Shown here piece by piece: positions 16,567 to 25,996 of a DNA stretch of 60,366 nucleotides. Source of the DNA: Acetobacterium bakii (GTDB lineage: Bacteria > Bacillota > Clostridia > Eubacteriales > Eubacteriaceae); the NCBI RefSeq assembly GCF_001263355.1, contig NZ_LGYO01000015.1:1-60366 (forward strand), in the 5' to 3' direction. The translations under genes and the position numbers were made by a program. Numbering within the stretch: the first letter of the stretch is position 1; each line of letters opens with the position of its first letter. Under the pieces are notes generated by a model that was given only the letters and a program-made list of their open reading frames with translations, was not told the origin of the DNA and did no database searches.

Positions 16567-17127
16567 ATGATCGATCAAAAGAAAATCAGAGAAGCTGTTG
16601 TTATGATACTTGAAGCCATTGGCGAAGACCCCACACGTGAGGGACTGATTGAAACTCCGGACCGTGTTGCCCGGATGTATGAAGAAATTTATTGTGGTAT
16701 TGGCCAGACCGCTGAAACCCATCTTTCAAAAACCTTTGCGGTGAAATCCGATGACATTGTGATTGAAAGGGACATTCCCTTTTATTCCGTCTGTGAACAT
16801 CACCTGATGCCATTTTACGGAAAGGTGCACATTGCCTATATTCCCAACGGCCGGGTTGCCGGACTTTCGAAACTGGTACGAACCGTGGATGTTTATACTA
16901 AAAAACTCCAGATCCAGGAAGCCCTGACCACTGAAATCGGCGAAGCGATCATGGAATACCTCCATGCCCGGGGTGTGATGGTTATGATTGAAGCGGAACA
17001 TCTTTGCATTAACATGCGTGGCGTTAAGCGCTGTGGGACAAAAACCATTACGGCCATGCAAGCCGGTATATTTAAAAACAATAAAGAATTAAAGGATGAA
17101 GTTCACAAGCTTATGTCCATTCGATAG
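16567..17127 (+). CDS. folE: GTP cyclohydrolase I
   Basis: 186 aa from the ATG at 16567, preceded by AGGAG. GTP cyclohydrolase I features: [42 protein letters not shown] (zinc Cys and His), [20 protein letters not shown], and [18 protein letters not shown] with the second zinc Cys. Converts GTP to dihydroneopterin triphosphate, the first step of folate synthesis. Leads the folE-HD-folP-folBK operon behind a THF riboswitch. Confidence 0.96.
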   Translation: MIDQKKIREAVVMILEAIGEDPTREGLIETPDRVARMYEEIYCGIGQTAETHLSKTFAVKSDDIVIERDIPFYSVCEHHLMPFYGKVHIAYIPNGRVAGLSKLVRTVDVYTKKLQIQEALTTEIGEAIMEYLHARGVMVMIEAEHLCINMRGVKRCGTKTITAMQAGIFKNNKELKDEVHKLMSIR

Positions 17128-17137
17128 GAACATTTTC

Positions 17138-17620
17138 ATGAAATCTTTGAAAAACACGAATAAACTATTTTTGAATCAAGATTATCAAAACTATCTTGAA
17201 CGCATTAAGAAACATGAAGAAACGCGAGAATTTTGCCACCATGACCTTGCTCATTTTTTGGACGTGGCGCGTATTGCCACCATTAAAAGTCTGGAGGCTC
17301 AAATGAGTATCCCTAGGGACCTCATCTACACGACAGCCCTGCTCCACGATATCGGGCGTTTTGTTCAATACGAGGACAAAACACCCCACGAAGTTGCCTC
17401 ACATCGCCTGGCAATTTCTTTATTAGAACCCTTGGATTTCACATCGGATGAAAAAGAATTGATTCTTGACGCCATCCTTAATCATCGCAACCCTGACACC
17501 AAGGGGTTTAGTTACATCTTTTACGAAAGTGACAAACTCTCACGGGAATGTCTCTGTTGCCCGGTGGAACAAAAATGCGATTGGAGTCTTCAGAAAAAGA
17601 ACCTTCTCATCGGATACTAG
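17138..17620 (+). CDS. HD-domain phosphohydrolase in the folate operon
   Basis: 160 aa from the ATG at 17138. HD superfamily residues: FCHHDLAHFLDVARIA (His), TTALLHDIGRFVQYED (HD dyad) and ILNHRNP; a Cys-rich tail (ECLCCPVEQKCDW) may hold an extra metal. It lies ten bases after folE and before folP. The pathway needs dihydroneopterin triphosphate to lose phosphates, and no classical NudB/FolQ is encoded here, so this protein is a candidate for that step. The enzyme class is supported by motif, the substrate by context only. Confidence 0.8.
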   Translation: MKSLKNTNKLFLNQDYQNYLERIKKHEETREFCHHDLAHFLDVARIATIKSLEAQMSIPRDLIYTTALLHDIGRFVQYEDKTPHEVASHRLAISLLEPLDFTSDEKELILDAILNHRNPDTKGFSYIFYESDKLSRECLCCPVEQKCDWSLQKKNLLIGY

Positions 17621-17665
17621 AAAACCCGGGACACCGGCCATATCAAAACCCCAAAGGAGACCAAA

Positions 17666-18493
17666 ATGCAAATTGGCAATAAAAATTTTGACCTGGACAA
17701 CTGCGTGGTCATTATGGGAATTTTAAATGTCACCCCGGATTCATTTTCCGACGGCGGCAAATTCAATTCTCTGGATACAAGTCTGAAACACGTTGAAAAA
17801 ATGATACATGAGGGTGCGGACATCATTGATCTCGGCGGCGAATCAACTCGGCCAGGTCATGAACCCGTGGGCGAAGCCCAGGAAATCGACCGTGTGGTAC
17901 CTATGATTGAGGCCATTCGCAGCCGCTTTGACATTCCCCTTTCCATTGACACCTACAAAAGCAAGGTCGGAGAACTAGCCATTAAAGCCGGTGCTGATCT
18001 GATTAATGATGTTTGGGGCTTTAAAAGGGATCTGAAACTGGCTGAAGTCACCGCCAAATATGAGGTTCCCTGTGTGCTGATGCACAATCGGGACAATCAG
18101 AATTATGACCATTTTATGATTGATGTGTGTCATGATTTGGAAGCTTCCATTGCCATTGCCGTAAATGCCGGGGTAGCCAGGGATAAAATCATCCTCGATC
18201 CCGGCGTCGGCTTTGCCAAGGATTATCAGCTGAATATGACGATGATGAAACATCTGGACAAGCTTCAGGATCTGGGTTTTCCAATCCTCTTGGGTACTTC
18301 CCGAAAAGGCTTCATCGGCATAACCCTGGATTTACCGGTAACCGAGCGTATTGAAGGCACCGTGGCCACCACCGTTATGGGCATTATGAAAGGCGCTTCG
18401 ATTATCCGTGTTCACGATGTGCTGGAAAACAAACGGGCGGCCATGATGACCGCGGCTATTTTGAAAGGAAAAGCATGGACAACCTGTATATAA
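17666..18493 (+). CDS. folP: Dihydropteroate synthase
   Basis: 275 aa. Signature loops: IMGILNVTPDSFSDGGKF, DIIDLGGESTRPGHEPV, LSIDTYKSKV, DLINDVWGFK, ILDPGVGFAKD and LLGTSRKGFIG. Joins p-aminobenzoate to the pterin pyrophosphate. Start at 17666, six bases after AAGGAGA. Overlaps folB-folK by 19 bp, so translation is coupled. Confidence 0.96.
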   Translation: MQIGNKNFDLDNCVVIMGILNVTPDSFSDGGKFNSLDTSLKHVEKMIHEGADIIDLGGESTRPGHEPVGEAQEIDRVVPMIEAIRSRFDIPLSIDTYKSKVGELAIKAGADLINDVWGFKRDLKLAEVTAKYEVPCVLMHNRDNQNYDHFMIDVCHDLEASIAIAVNAGVARDKIILDPGVGFAKDYQLNMTMMKHLDKLQDLGFPILLGTSRKGFIGITLDLPVTERIEGTVATTVMGIMKGASIIRVHDVLENKRAAMMTAAILKGKAWTTCI

Positions 18494-19299
18494 AAGACCT
18501 TGAAGTTTTCGCCCATCATGGGGTTTTTCCTGAAGAGAAAACCCTGGGCCAAAAATTTCTTATTTCGGTAACCCTCACTCTGGACATGCGTGAAGCCGCC
18601 ATTACCGGCGATCTTACAAAGTCCGTGCACTACGGTGAACTTGCCCATGCCCTGGAAAAAGAATTTCAAAAGGAGAGTTACGACCTGATTGAAACGGCCG
18701 GAGAGATGCTAACCACCTATGTATTAAACCACTACCCCATGGTTTCGAAAGTGACCATCATGATTAAAAAACCCTGGGCCCCGATTCTCCGGTCCATGGA
18801 TACCGTGGCCATTGAGATCACCAGACAATGGCATCGCGCCTTCATTGGCTTTGGTGCCAATATGGGCGATAAGCTGGAAAATATAACAACCGCCATTGCC
18901 TCAATTGAGGCCACCGACGGCATCGTTATTGTTAAGCAGTCCACCATTATCGAAACCGAACCCTGGGGCTATGAGGATCAGGATGTATTTTTAAATGGTG
19001 TTCTGGAAATCAAAACATTTTTACCGGCCAACGAGCTGATGACCAGGCTTCTTTCCATCGAAGCGGAACTCAAACGCGAGCGTTCGATTCATTGGGGACC
19101 ACGGACTTTGGACCTGGATATCATTTTTTATGACAACTGCATCACCGACGATGTGCATGTCACGCTACCCCATCCACGGGCTCACGAACGGGGCTTTGTC
19201 ATGGAACCCATGGCTGAAATTGCTCCTTATTTTATTCATCCCGTGCTGCGCAAAAGCATGACCGATATTCTTAAGGAATTAAACACCAACGAAGCCTAA
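18475..19299 (+). CDS. folBK: Bifunctional dihydroneopterin aldolase / HPPK
   Basis: 274 aa fusion. Residues 1-118 are FolB (LEVFAHHGVFPEEKTLGQKF, VHYGELAHAL, DLIETAGE, the active-site Glu and Lys regions). Residues 120-274 are FolK (AFIGFGANMGDKLENI, ETEPWGYEDQDVFLNGV, GPRTLDLDIIFYDN, LPHPRAHERGFVMEPMAEIAP). Together they turn dihydroneopterin into the pterin pyrophosphate used by FolP. Last gene of the operon; a strong terminator follows. Confidence 0.95.
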   Translation: MDNLYIKDLEVFAHHGVFPEEKTLGQKFLISVTLTLDMREAAITGDLTKSVHYGELAHALEKEFQKESYDLIETAGEMLTTYVLNHYPMVSKVTIMIKKPWAPILRSMDTVAIEITRQWHRAFIGFGANMGDKLENITTAIASIEATDGIVIVKQSTIIETEPWGYEDQDVFLNGVLEIKTFLPANELMTRLLSIEAELKRERSIHWGPRTLDLDIIFYDNCITDDVHVTLPHPRAHERGFVMEPMAEIAPYFIHPVLRKSMTDILKELNTNEA

Positions 19300-19311
19300 G
19301 TTACGAACAAT

Positions 19312-19349
19312 AAAAAAAAAGAAGAAGCCACTGCTTCTTCTTTTTTTTA
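19312..19349. terminator. Terminator of the folate operon
   Basis: GAAGAAGC-CACT-GCTTCTTC hairpin with an A-run before and a T-run after, usable from both strands. A diverged copy of the same hairpin recurs at 19486-19525 beyond the palindromic element. Confidence 0.88.
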
Positions 19350-19371
19350 TTTAGGCAAAGTTGAAAAGTAA

Positions 19372-19473
19372 GTCCTGGAGACAATCGTAACATCAGTTGT
19401 CGGCATCATGGCGAACAGGCGCTTAGCCTGTACGATCATGCAGCCGACAACGATTTACCATTGTCTCCAGGAC
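19372..19473. repeat. Palindromic element family A, copy 2
   Basis: 102 bp. Outer arms GTCCTGGAGACAAT / ATTGTCTCCAGGAC carry an A-T pair where copies 1 and 3 have G-C, a compensatory change that keeps the stem. Middle arms GTTGTCGGC / GCCGACAAC and inner arms CAGGC / GCCTG are as in the other copies. Lies between two versions of the same terminator, separating convergent folBK and the 19535 gene. Confidence 0.88.
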
Positions 19474-19534
19474 GGGTTTATCCACAAAAAGCAGAGGCCA
19501 TAACCACCGCTTCTTCTTTTTTTATTTCAATCGT

Positions 19535-20119
19535 TTATTTTTTGCCAAAGCAGATGGAATAGGCTGTTCGGCTGGGGGTAGGTAATCCCGTTTCTGAAAT
19601 GGTTACGCCTATTGTCTTTTCAACATCATCAAACAGATCAAATAAATTCTTGCCGTAATCCAGGTGAAAACCTTCTTCCCCGGGATAGAGACAATCAACC
19701 AATTCAGTACCATAGCGTCTTTTTACATCTTCTGCCATGGCATCCTGGGCAAAACGACAAGCAGAATTACACAGCTCCATAGTAATATACTGTTCCAGCA
19801 TACCATTCATGGTCATACAATAATTTTCAATTTCAACACCCGAGGTCACGATATTGGGAAAAATCAAACCACCTTTGCGAATTTTATCGACCACAAGGGC
19901 ACTTTTAAATAAGATACCATCCAGGGTGAAAGAGTTTGCATCAATAATTTTAGCTTCGGAGACACGGTATAAAACCTTTGGGTTAGGAATTTCTTTTGCA
20001 GCTTCTAATATTCTTTGGATAGGTATTGCCCGGCGCGAACCTTTTTTCATCCGGAGATGGCCGTAAAACTCATCTTCGTTCAAAGAAAATTTCAGCTCCG
20101 TCAATGCAACTACGCTCAT
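19535..20119 (-). CDS. MetH-activation-domain-like protein
   Basis: 194 aa. The pattern resembles the stand-alone cobalamin-dependent methionine synthase activation domain of clostridia: a strand pair around FTLDGILFKSALVV, NIVTSGVEIENYCMTMNGMLEQYITMELCNSACRFAQDAM, and the C-terminal LYPGEEGFHLDYGKNLFDLFDDVEKTIGVTISETGLPTPSRTAYSICFG. If so, it helps reductive reactivation of a corrinoid enzyme, plausible in an acetogen. The family call is from recognisable spacing rather than a single diagnostic motif. It lies 21 bp downstream of proS. Confidence 0.55.
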   Translation of the reverse strand: MSVVALTELKFSLNEDEFYGHLRMKKGSRRAIPIQRILEAAKEIPNPKVLYRVSEAKIIDANSFTLDGILFKSALVVDKIRKGGLIFPNIVTSGVEIENYCMTMNGMLEQYITMELCNSACRFAQDAMAEDVKRRYGTELVDCLYPGEEGFHLDYGKNLFDLFDDVEKTIGVTISETGLPTPSRTAYSICFGKK

Positions 20120-20140
20120 ATTGTCTCGCTTTCCTGAAAC

Positions 20141-21592
20141 CTAATAAGCCCGTGCAAAATAAGCCATCTTATTTGCCGGCTTACCACAACAAACACACTT
20201 GCCCTCAAAAAGGACTTCCTGTTCATCATCGAAGGGAACACAACGGATGGAAGCACCGGTTTCTTCTTTAATCATATCTTCACAGTCCCGTTCACCGCAC
20301 CACATGGCTTTAATAAAACCAGGATTTTCTTTTAAGTTCTTTTTAAAATCATCCAGATTTTCTGCTGTAGAGGTTTTTTCCTCACGCATTTTCAGAGCCT
20401 TGTCAAAAAGATTTTGCTGAATTTCAGCTAACAGCTTGCCAACGGTTTCGCCGATATTCTCAAGACTGACCTGAACTTTTTCACCGGTGTCTCTGCGGGC
20501 CAGAACACACTGTCCATTTTCAATGTCTCGGGGTCCGATTTCTAACCGGATGGGGACACCTTTCATTTCCCATTGGTTAAACTTCCAACCTGGCGAATAG
20601 CCATCCAGATCATCCACTTTTACCCGATAGTCTTTGTCCAGCGCTTTGCTCAATTCCCAGGCCTTATCTAAAACACCTTCTTTGTGCTGGGCCACCGGAA
20701 TAATCACCACTTGGATTGGTGCAATCTTGGGTGGCAGCACTAATCCGTTGTCATCCCCGTGAACCATAATGATTCCACCAATTAACCTGGTTGATACTCC
20801 CCAGGATGTATGGAATGGGTAGGACTGTTCATTATTACGATCAAGATAAGTAATATCAAAGGCCTTTGTAAAATGTTGACCGAGATTATGAGAAGTCCCT
20901 GATTGCAATGCCTGGCCATCATGCATTAATGCTTCCATGGTATAGGTGGCATCCGCTCCGGCAAATTTTTCTTTTTCGCTTTTTTGACCAACAACCATGG
21001 GCATCGCCAAAAATTCCTCGGCAATTTCCCGATAAATTCCTAACATCTGCATGGTTTCAGTTTGGGCTTCTTCCGGGGTTTCATGAAGGGTATGACCTTC
21101 CTGCCAGAGAAACTCTGAAGTACGCAAAAATGGACGGGTTGTCTTTTCCCAGCGAACCACTGAACACCATTGATTATATAAATAAGGCAGTTGCCGGTAA
21201 GAGTTAAGCCACTTGGCATACATGCTGCAGATAATGGTTTCTGAGGTTGGACGTACAGCCAGGCGTTCGGTCAGCTCCTTGCCGCCGCCATGGGTAACCC
21301 AGGCTACTTCTGGAGCAAAGCCTTCTACGTGTTCTGCTTCTTTTGTCAAAAGACTTTCGGGAATTAAGAGAGGAAAGTACATGTTTTCATGACCGGTTTC
21401 TTTAAAACGTTTGTCATAAGCACTTTGGATCAGCTCCCAAATGGCGTAACCATATGGACGGATGACCATAAATCCTTTCACAGGAGAATAGTCCACCATT
21501 TCTGTTTTTGAAATAACATCGGTATACCATTGAGGAAAATCAACTGCCATAGAGGTGATTTCTTTTACATGATTATTTTGCTTTTTACCCAT
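20141..21592 (-). CDS. proS: Prolyl-tRNA synthetase (short, archaeal-type)
   Basis: 483 aa. Class II synthetase motifs: [20 protein letters not shown] (motif 1), [23 protein letters not shown] (motif 2) and [21 protein letters not shown] at the anticodon-binding domain entry. The C-terminal zinc-like [18 protein letters not shown] ending in an aromatic residue is typical of the ~480-residue ProS lacking the editing INS domain. Charges tRNA-Pro. Monocistronic or with the downstream MetH-activation-like gene. Confidence 0.95.
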   Translation of the reverse strand: MGKKQNNHVKEITSMAVDFPQWYTDVISKTEMVDYSPVKGFMVIRPYGYAIWELIQSAYDKRFKETGHENMYFPLLIPESLLTKEAEHVEGFAPEVAWVTHGGGKELTERLAVRPTSETIICSMYAKWLNSYRQLPYLYNQWCSVVRWEKTTRPFLRTSEFLWQEGHTLHETPEEAQTETMQMLGIYREIAEEFLAMPMVVGQKSEKEKFAGADATYTMEALMHDGQALQSGTSHNLGQHFTKAFDITYLDRNNEQSYPFHTSWGVSTRLIGGIIMVHGDDNGLVLPPKIAPIQVVIIPVAQHKEGVLDKAWELSKALDKDYRVKVDDLDGYSPGWKFNQWEMKGVPIRLEIGPRDIENGQCVLARRDTGEKVQVSLENIGETVGKLLAEIQQNLFDKALKMREEKTSTAENLDDFKKNLKENPGFIKAMWCGERDCEDMIKEETGASIRCVPFDDEQEVLFEGKCVCCGKPANKMAYFARAY

Positions 21593-21670
21593 TATTTTTC
21601 TTTCTCAGACATTTGTCTGTTAATTAATGTTTTTTTGCTGAAGTCATTGATCATTCATCGAATATACAAA

Positions 21671-21703
21671 AAAATCACTTGCGCAAGCAAGTGATTTTTT
21701 ATA
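21671..21703 (-). terminator. Terminator of the rplJ-rplL operon
   Basis: 12-bp stem AAAATCACTTGC / GCAAGTGATTTT with a GCAA loop, 19 bp past the rplL stop; A/T-runs on both sides. Confidence 0.88.
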
Positions 21704-21717
21704 TAGGTATCGAGGAA

Positions 21718-22098
21718 TTATTTTACTTCGATGCTTCCGCCTACTTCTTCGATTTTAGCTTTAATTTCTGCAGCTTCTTCTTTAGTAGCGCCTTCTTTAA
21801 CTGGTTTTGGAGCTTCATCAACTAATGCTTTTGCTTCTTTCAAGCCTAAGCCAGTGATTTCACGAACAACTTTGATGACTTTGATCTTTTGATCGCCAAC
21901 AGCTGTTAAGATCACGTCAAATTCAGTTTGTTCTTCAGCTTCTTCAGCAGCGCCAGCAGCTGGAGCAGCAGCAGCAGCCATAGGAGCAGCAGCACTTACA
22001 CCGAATTCTGTTTCTAATGCTTTTACTAATTCAGATAATTCAAGTACAGTTAATGCCTTTACGTCTTCGATTAATTGGGTTACTTTTTCACTTGCCAT
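21718..22098 (-). CDS. rplL: 50S ribosomal protein L7/L12
   Basis: 126 aa. N-terminal dimerisation helix ([24 protein letters not shown]), Ala-rich hinge (residues 34-52) and C-terminal domain [39 protein letters not shown]. Forms the stalk that recruits GTPase factors. Follows rplJ by 50 bp on the minus strand. Confidence 0.97.
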   Translation of the reverse strand: MASEKVTQLIEDVKALTVLELSELVKALETEFGVSAAAPMAAAAAPAAGAAEEAEEQTEFDVILTAVGDQKIKVIKVVREITGLGLKEAKALVDEAPKPVKEGATKEEAAEIKAKIEEVGGSIEVK

Positions 22099-22148
22099 TT
22101 TTATAATACCTCCAAATATTCTTTCTAAAATTTTAAATTACCTATAAA

Positions 22149-22670
22149 CTAGGCTTGTTTTTGTTCTGCAATCGCGTTTAATGCAACAACCAATCCACGC
22201 ATGTTTCCGTTTAAAACGTTGACAAAACCTGTGATTGGGGAATTTAAGGCGCCTAAAACTCTAGCTACCAATACTTCGCGTGGTGGTAATTCTGCAAGTT
22301 CCAAAACGCCTTTGACGTCTAAGACCTTACCATCAACCATACCTGCTTTAATTTCCAATGCTTTATGCTTCTTTGCAAACTCACTGAGCATTTTTGCTGG
22401 TGCTACTGGATCTGTATTACAGAAAGCAATCGCTGTAGGACCAACCAAAACATCAAGAAGACCATCAAAACCAGTTTCTTTGGCTGCAAAGCGCATCATT
22501 GAATTTTTGTAAACCTTATATTCGATACCTGCGGCTCGCGCTTGGGCACGAAGTTCAGTAACTTCTTCAACAGTTAAACCACGGTAATTAACGAGAACCG
22601 CTGTTTGGGCGTTGCGAAATTTTTCTGCAATTTCTTGTACAATGACTTGTTTTACTTCAATCTTTGGCAT
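22149..22670 (-). CDS. rplJ: 50S ribosomal protein L10
   Basis: 173 aa. L10 signature AVLVNYRGLTVEEVTELRAQARAAGIEYKVYKNSMMRFA with the C-terminal helix that binds L7/L12 dimers. Preceded by an L10-type leader RNA that allows autogenous control by the L10-L12 complex. Start has AGGAGG spaced ten bases upstream. Confidence 0.97.
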   Translation of the reverse strand: MPKIEVKQVIVQEIAEKFRNAQTAVLVNYRGLTVEEVTELRAQARAAGIEYKVYKNSMMRFAAKETGFDGLLDVLVGPTAIAFCNTDPVAPAKMLSEFAKKHKALEIKAGMVDGKVLDVKGVLELAELPPREVLVARVLGALNSPITGFVNVLNGNMRGLVVALNAIAEQKQA

Positions 22671-22694
22671 ATATTATGTGCACCTCCTTTTATA

Positions 22695-22835
22695 AATCGT
22701 ATCAAAAAAGCTCACTCCACAGGCGTGAAGAGAGCTTTATATTTTAAATAAGCTTTTCTCTTCAACCTCGGTAGGATTTATGTAAAACACCTACTGTCTA
22801 TGGATGAATGCGTCTTTAACAACGACGTTATTGTA
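22695..22835 (-). promoter_or_regulatory. L10 leader with attenuator
   Basis: On the minus strand the conserved parts appear in order: CATAGACAGTAGGTG, ATCCTACCGAGGTTGAAGAG, and an AAGCTCTCTTC...GTGAGCTTTTTT terminator hairpin containing CCTGTGGAG, directly ahead of rplJ. This is the Firmicute L10 leader, where L10 binding favours termination. Confidence 0.88.
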
Positions 22836-22895
22836 TCATTTGTCATTTTCTATGTCAAGTCCATTCGAGGTTATGTTAAATATAATTAACAGCCT

Positions 22896-23585
22896 CTAGA
22901 TTTTTGCTGTGTTGATTTTAATACCAGGACTCATAGTGCTTGCTAAGGTAACAGTTCTGAAGTATAAACCTTTTGAAGCCGAAGGTTTCGCTTTTTTTAC
23001 TGTATCCAGTAACACTCTCATGTTTTCAAGTAATGCTTCTTCGGAAAAAGAAGCCTTTCCAATAATAACATGAATGATGTTGGTTTTATCCAAACGATAC
23101 TCAACCTTACCGGCTTTAGTATCAGCAACCGCCTTTGCGATATCCATGGTAACTGTCCCTGATTTAGGATTTGGCATTAAACCTTTAGGTCCTAGAACTC
23201 GACCTAAACGACCAACTTTACCCATCATGTCAGGTGTAGCAATCATTACATCAAAATCAAACCAGTTTTCTTTTTGAATTTTTTCAATTATATCGTCTTC
23301 ACCAAAGAAATCCGCACCAGCTTCTTCAGCTTCTTTTAACTTATCGCCTTTGGCAATAACAAGAACTTTAACTGATTTACCTGTGCCGTGTGGTAGAACG
23401 ATCGCTCCACGAACCTGCTGATCTGCATGACGTGAGTCAACACCCAATTTAATATGCAATTCAATGGTTTCATCAAACTTTGCCGTTGCAAGTTTCTTTA
23501 CTTGTGCAATAGCTGCATCAAGATCAAATAATTCCTGCTTATCATAACTTTTTACTAATTCTCGGTATTTTTTTCCTTTATTCAT
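22896..23585 (-). CDS. rplA: 50S ribosomal protein L1
   Basis: 229 aa. L1 motifs: [75 protein letters not shown]. Binds 23S rRNA at the L1 stalk; represses the L11-L1 mRNA in many bacteria. Downstream of rplK by 61 bp. Confidence 0.97.
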   Translation of the reverse strand: MNKGKKYRELVKSYDKQELFDLDAAIAQVKKLATAKFDETIELHIKLGVDSRHADQQVRGAIVLPHGTGKSVKVLVIAKGDKLKEAEEAGADFFGEDDIIEKIQKENWFDFDVMIATPDMMGKVGRLGRVLGPKGLMPNPKSGTVTMDIAKAVADTKAGKVEYRLDKTNIIHVIIGKASFSEEALLENMRVLLDTVKKAKPSASKGLYFRTVTLASTMSPGIKINTAKI

Positions 23586-23646
23586 CTTAGCCTCCTTGTG
23601 GTATTAGCGGTATCCCTCCCACTTAAGGTATTCTACCTTCTAAAAA

Positions 23647-24072
23647 TTATTCTTCGATTGTGATGCCCATGCTTCGGGCGGTTCCAGCGATCATTCTCAT
23701 CGCTGATTCAACAGTTGCTGCATTTAAATCAGGCATTTTCAATGTTGCGATTTCTCTTATTTGATCCTGAGTAACCTTTGCAACTTTGGTTTTATTTGGA
23801 ACAGCTGATCCTGACTCAATTCCAGCGATTTTCTTTAAAAGAACGGCAGCTGGTGGAGTTTTTGTGATAAATGAGTAAGATCGATCCTGATAAACAGTAA
23901 TTACAACAGGAATAATCATTCCTGCATCATTTGCAGTTTTTGCATTGAATTCTTTACAGAATCCCATGATGTTTACGCCGTGTTGACCAAGTGCTGGTCC
24001 AACTGGTGGTGCTGGTGTTGCTTTACCGGCAGGTATCTGTAATTTAATCATACCAATTACTTTTTTTGCCAT
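23647..24072 (-). CDS. rplK: 50S ribosomal protein L11
   Basis: 141 aa. [44 protein letters not shown] is the classic L11 N-terminal domain; the C-terminal rRNA-binding domain contains [15 protein letters not shown] and GTARSMGI. Part of the GTPase-associated centre. Usual nusG-rplK-rplA order. Confidence 0.98.
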   Translation of the reverse strand: MAKKVIGMIKLQIPAGKATPAPPVGPALGQHGVNIMGFCKEFNAKTANDAGMIIPVVITVYQDRSYSFITKTPPAAVLLKKIAGIESGSAVPNKTKVAKVTQDQIREIATLKMPDLNAATVESAMRMIAGTARSMGITIEE

Positions 24073-24142
24073 ATTAACACCTCCTTCATTTTAGTATTAT
24101 ATTTTGTCTCCCGGGGGAGTAAGCATGAAGAATAGTTTTTCC

Positions 24143-24679
24143 TTAAGTGTTTAATTTTTCTATTTGTTCAAAGCCCAGTTCAGCAAGAGTTTCCCTACCA
24201 AACATCGAAACATTGACTTTGACCTTTGATTTTTCTGGATGTACTTCTTCAATAATCCCGGTGAACCCTTCAAGCGGTCCTTCTGTGACCTTAACTTCTT
24301 CGCCCACATGCATGCTAATTTCCACACGCTGCTGTCGAATGCCCATGCTTTTTAATTCAGCTTTGGTCAACGGCACGGGTTTTGAAGCTGGACCAACAAA
24401 TCCAGTAACACCACGAGTATTTCTGACGACATACCACGAATCATCCGTCATGAACATTTTAATCATGACATAACCGGGAAATAGTTTCTTCTCTTTAACG
24501 ACCCGCTTGCCGTTTTTGCTTTCCACTACTTCTTGTACGGGAACCTGAACCTCTAGGATCAAATCCTCCATATTTCTGTTTTCTACTGTGGCCTCAATGC
24601 TCGCCTTTACCTTATTCTCATATCCGGAATAAGTGTGGGCTACAAACCATTGTGCCTCATCGTGTTGATTACTATCCAT
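24143..24679 (-). CDS. nusG: Transcription termination/antitermination factor NusG
   Basis: 178 aa. NGN domain (WFVAHTYSGYENKVKASIEATVENRNM, LFPGYVMIKMFMTDDSWYVVRNTRGVTGFVG) and C-terminal KOW (GEEVKVTEGPLEGFTGIIEEVHPEKSKVKVNVSMFGRETLAELGFEQIEKL). Binds RNA polymerase. Follows secE by 13 bp. Confidence 0.97.
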   Translation of the reverse strand: MDSNQHDEAQWFVAHTYSGYENKVKASIEATVENRNMEDLILEVQVPVQEVVESKNGKRVVKEKKLFPGYVMIKMFMTDDSWYVVRNTRGVTGFVGPASKPVPLTKAELKSMGIRQQRVEISMHVGEEVKVTEGPLEGFTGIIEEVHPEKSKVKVNVSMFGRETLAELGFEQIEKLNT

Positions 24680-24692
24680 GGCTCTCCCTTAA

Positions 24693-25073
24693 CTATTTGT
24701 TGAGAAATAGTGCGGCAAGTCCACCTAGTCCTGTATCAACAACCCAAACGAGTAAAGTGAAAATTGCAACAATACCGGCAACAACGCCAGTTTTCTGTGT
24801 CAATTCTTTTTTATCTAACCAGGTAACTTTTCTTAACTCATGATAAACGGCTTTAATGAAGTCCACCATTTGCTGAAAAATATTTGGTTTTTTACTCTTG
24901 TCGCTTGATTTTTTTTGAGTTTTTTTCTCATTTTTTGCCGTCGTTTGGGGCGCTTTTTTCTCTGTTTTTACGAGATTTGCAGCCTTATCTTCGGATTTTT
25001 GTGCCTGTGGCTGGGTGTTATTTGTTTTTTTCTGTTTACTACTGGCAGTTTTAGCTTTTTTATTTGTTGCCAT
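24693..25073 (-). CDS. secE: Preprotein translocase subunit SecE, with a long basic N-terminal tail
   Basis: 126 aa. The conserved SecE unit is at the C terminus: NIFQQMVDFIKAVYHELRKVTWLDKKELTQKTGVVAGIVAIFTLLVWVVDTGLGGLAALFL, one amphipathic helix plus one membrane helix. The first ~62 residues are Lys/Gln/Thr/Ser-rich low complexity, about twice the length of a normal Firmicute SecE (60-70 aa). It clamps SecY in the membrane. Between rpmG and nusG as usual. Confidence 0.93.
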   Translation of the reverse strand: MATNKKAKTASSKQKKTNNTQPQAQKSEDKAANLVKTEKKAPQTTAKNEKKTQKKSSDKSKKPNIFQQMVDFIKAVYHELRKVTWLDKKELTQKTGVVAGIVAIFTLLVWVVDTGLGGLAALFLNK

Positions 25074-25091
25074 GATATACCTCGTTACCCA

Positions 25092-25241
25092 TTATTTCGT
25101 TTCTTTATGGGGGGTATGCTTCTTGCAAAATCTGCAATACTTATCCATTTCTAAACGATCAGGATTTGTCTTTTTGTTTTTCATGGTATCGTAATTTCTT
25201 TGCTTGCATTCTGTACATGCTAAAGTAACTTTTACTCTCAT
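25092..25241 (-). CDS. rpmG: 50S ribosomal protein L33
   Basis: 49 aa starting [23 protein letters not shown] with GGAGG eight bases upstream of the ATG. Two zinc CxxC pairs (CTEC, CRFC) mark the zinc-binding C+ form, so it is probably expressed under zinc sufficiency. First gene of the secE-nusG-rplK operon. Confidence 0.95.
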   Translation of the reverse strand: MRVKVTLACTECKQRNYDTMKNKKTNPDRLEMDKYCRFCKKHTPHKETK

Positions 25242-25321
25242 TCCAGCACCTCCTACATCCTTATATCAACACCCGAAGGAACACGCAGGCACACGTTCCC
25301 TATTTTCATAGTCACTAACAT

Positions 25322-25351
25322 AGAATACCATGGAAAAGTCATTTTTGTCAA
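25322..25351 (-). promoter_or_regulatory. Promoter of the rpmG-secE-nusG operon
   Basis: TTGACA (25346-25351, minus strand), 18 bp, TATTCT (25322-25327), about 80 bp before rpmG. A small hairpin GGAAC/GTTCC lies in the leader (25273-25294). Confidence 0.65.
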
Positions 25352-25392
25352 TTAAAACATCAATGATTATTCCGTATTCTTCGTATTTTTTT

Positions 25393-25418
25393 CAAATAAA
25401 AAAAGGCGCGTGGCCTTT
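25393..25418 (-). terminator. Terminator of the GNAT gene
   Basis: AAAGGC-GCGTG-GCCTTT hairpin followed on the minus strand by a T-run, about 60 bp past the stop at 25477. Confidence 0.75.
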
Positions 25419-25476
25419 CAGTTGGTTTCTCCATTATATCAGCAATCCACTGAATAATCAAGGCGGATTTTCACTT

Positions 25477-25968
25477 TTACAATTTTAATCCCCAATAATC
25501 ACAATCAACCACTTTCCCATCAATATCCACTACACCGGGAAGACGGCCCCAAAGTTCAAATCCGAATTTCTGGGCAAGCTTCTTGCTTGCTATATTGGTA
25601 TCAAATATGACGGCAATGAGATTTTTATACCCCAGTTCCCGGGCTGCTTCAATGGCATGCCCCATCATAATAGTTCCATATCCTTTGCCCTGAGCCCGGG
25701 GGTCAATATAATAACTGATTTCTGACGTATACCTGAATCCTTCCCGTCCAGCTCGATACTCGGTTAAGGTAATCCATCCCATAACTTCACCTTCCGCCTC
25801 GATAACAAACATTGGATGTTTGGGATGAGCGTGATGAATAAACCATGACTTACGTCCTTCCATGGTTGCCTTCGTCAGCTGTGCCGTATAAATCCGTTTT
25901 TCAATGGCATCATTGAGAATGTCCAGCACCCGCTGATAATCTTTTTCTTCTACTAGTCTTATGTTCAA
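25477..25968 (-). CDS. GNAT-family N-acetyltransferase (phosphinothricin-acetyltransferase-like)
   Basis: 163 aa from a TTG at 25968, with AGGAG eight bases upstream; the frame runs 20 codons further but would overlap the preceding gene. GNAT motifs: NIRLVEEKDYQRVLDILND, MGWITLTEYRAG, the acetyl-CoA pyrophosphate loop RAQGKGYGTIMM and NIASKKLAQKFGFELWGRLPGV. Resembles the Pat/YncA group that acetylates small amines such as amino acid analogues. Substrate not determined. Confidence 0.82.
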   Translation of the reverse strand: MNIRLVEEKDYQRVLDILNDAIEKRIYTAQLTKATMEGRKSWFIHHAHPKHPMFVIEAEGEVMGWITLTEYRAGREGFRYTSEISYYIDPRAQGKGYGTIMMGHAIEAARELGYKNLIAVIFDTNIASKKLAQKFGFELWGRLPGVVDIDGKVVDCDYWGLKL

Positions 25969-25996
25969 GCCGAATCTCCTGTTATTTAGTATATTT

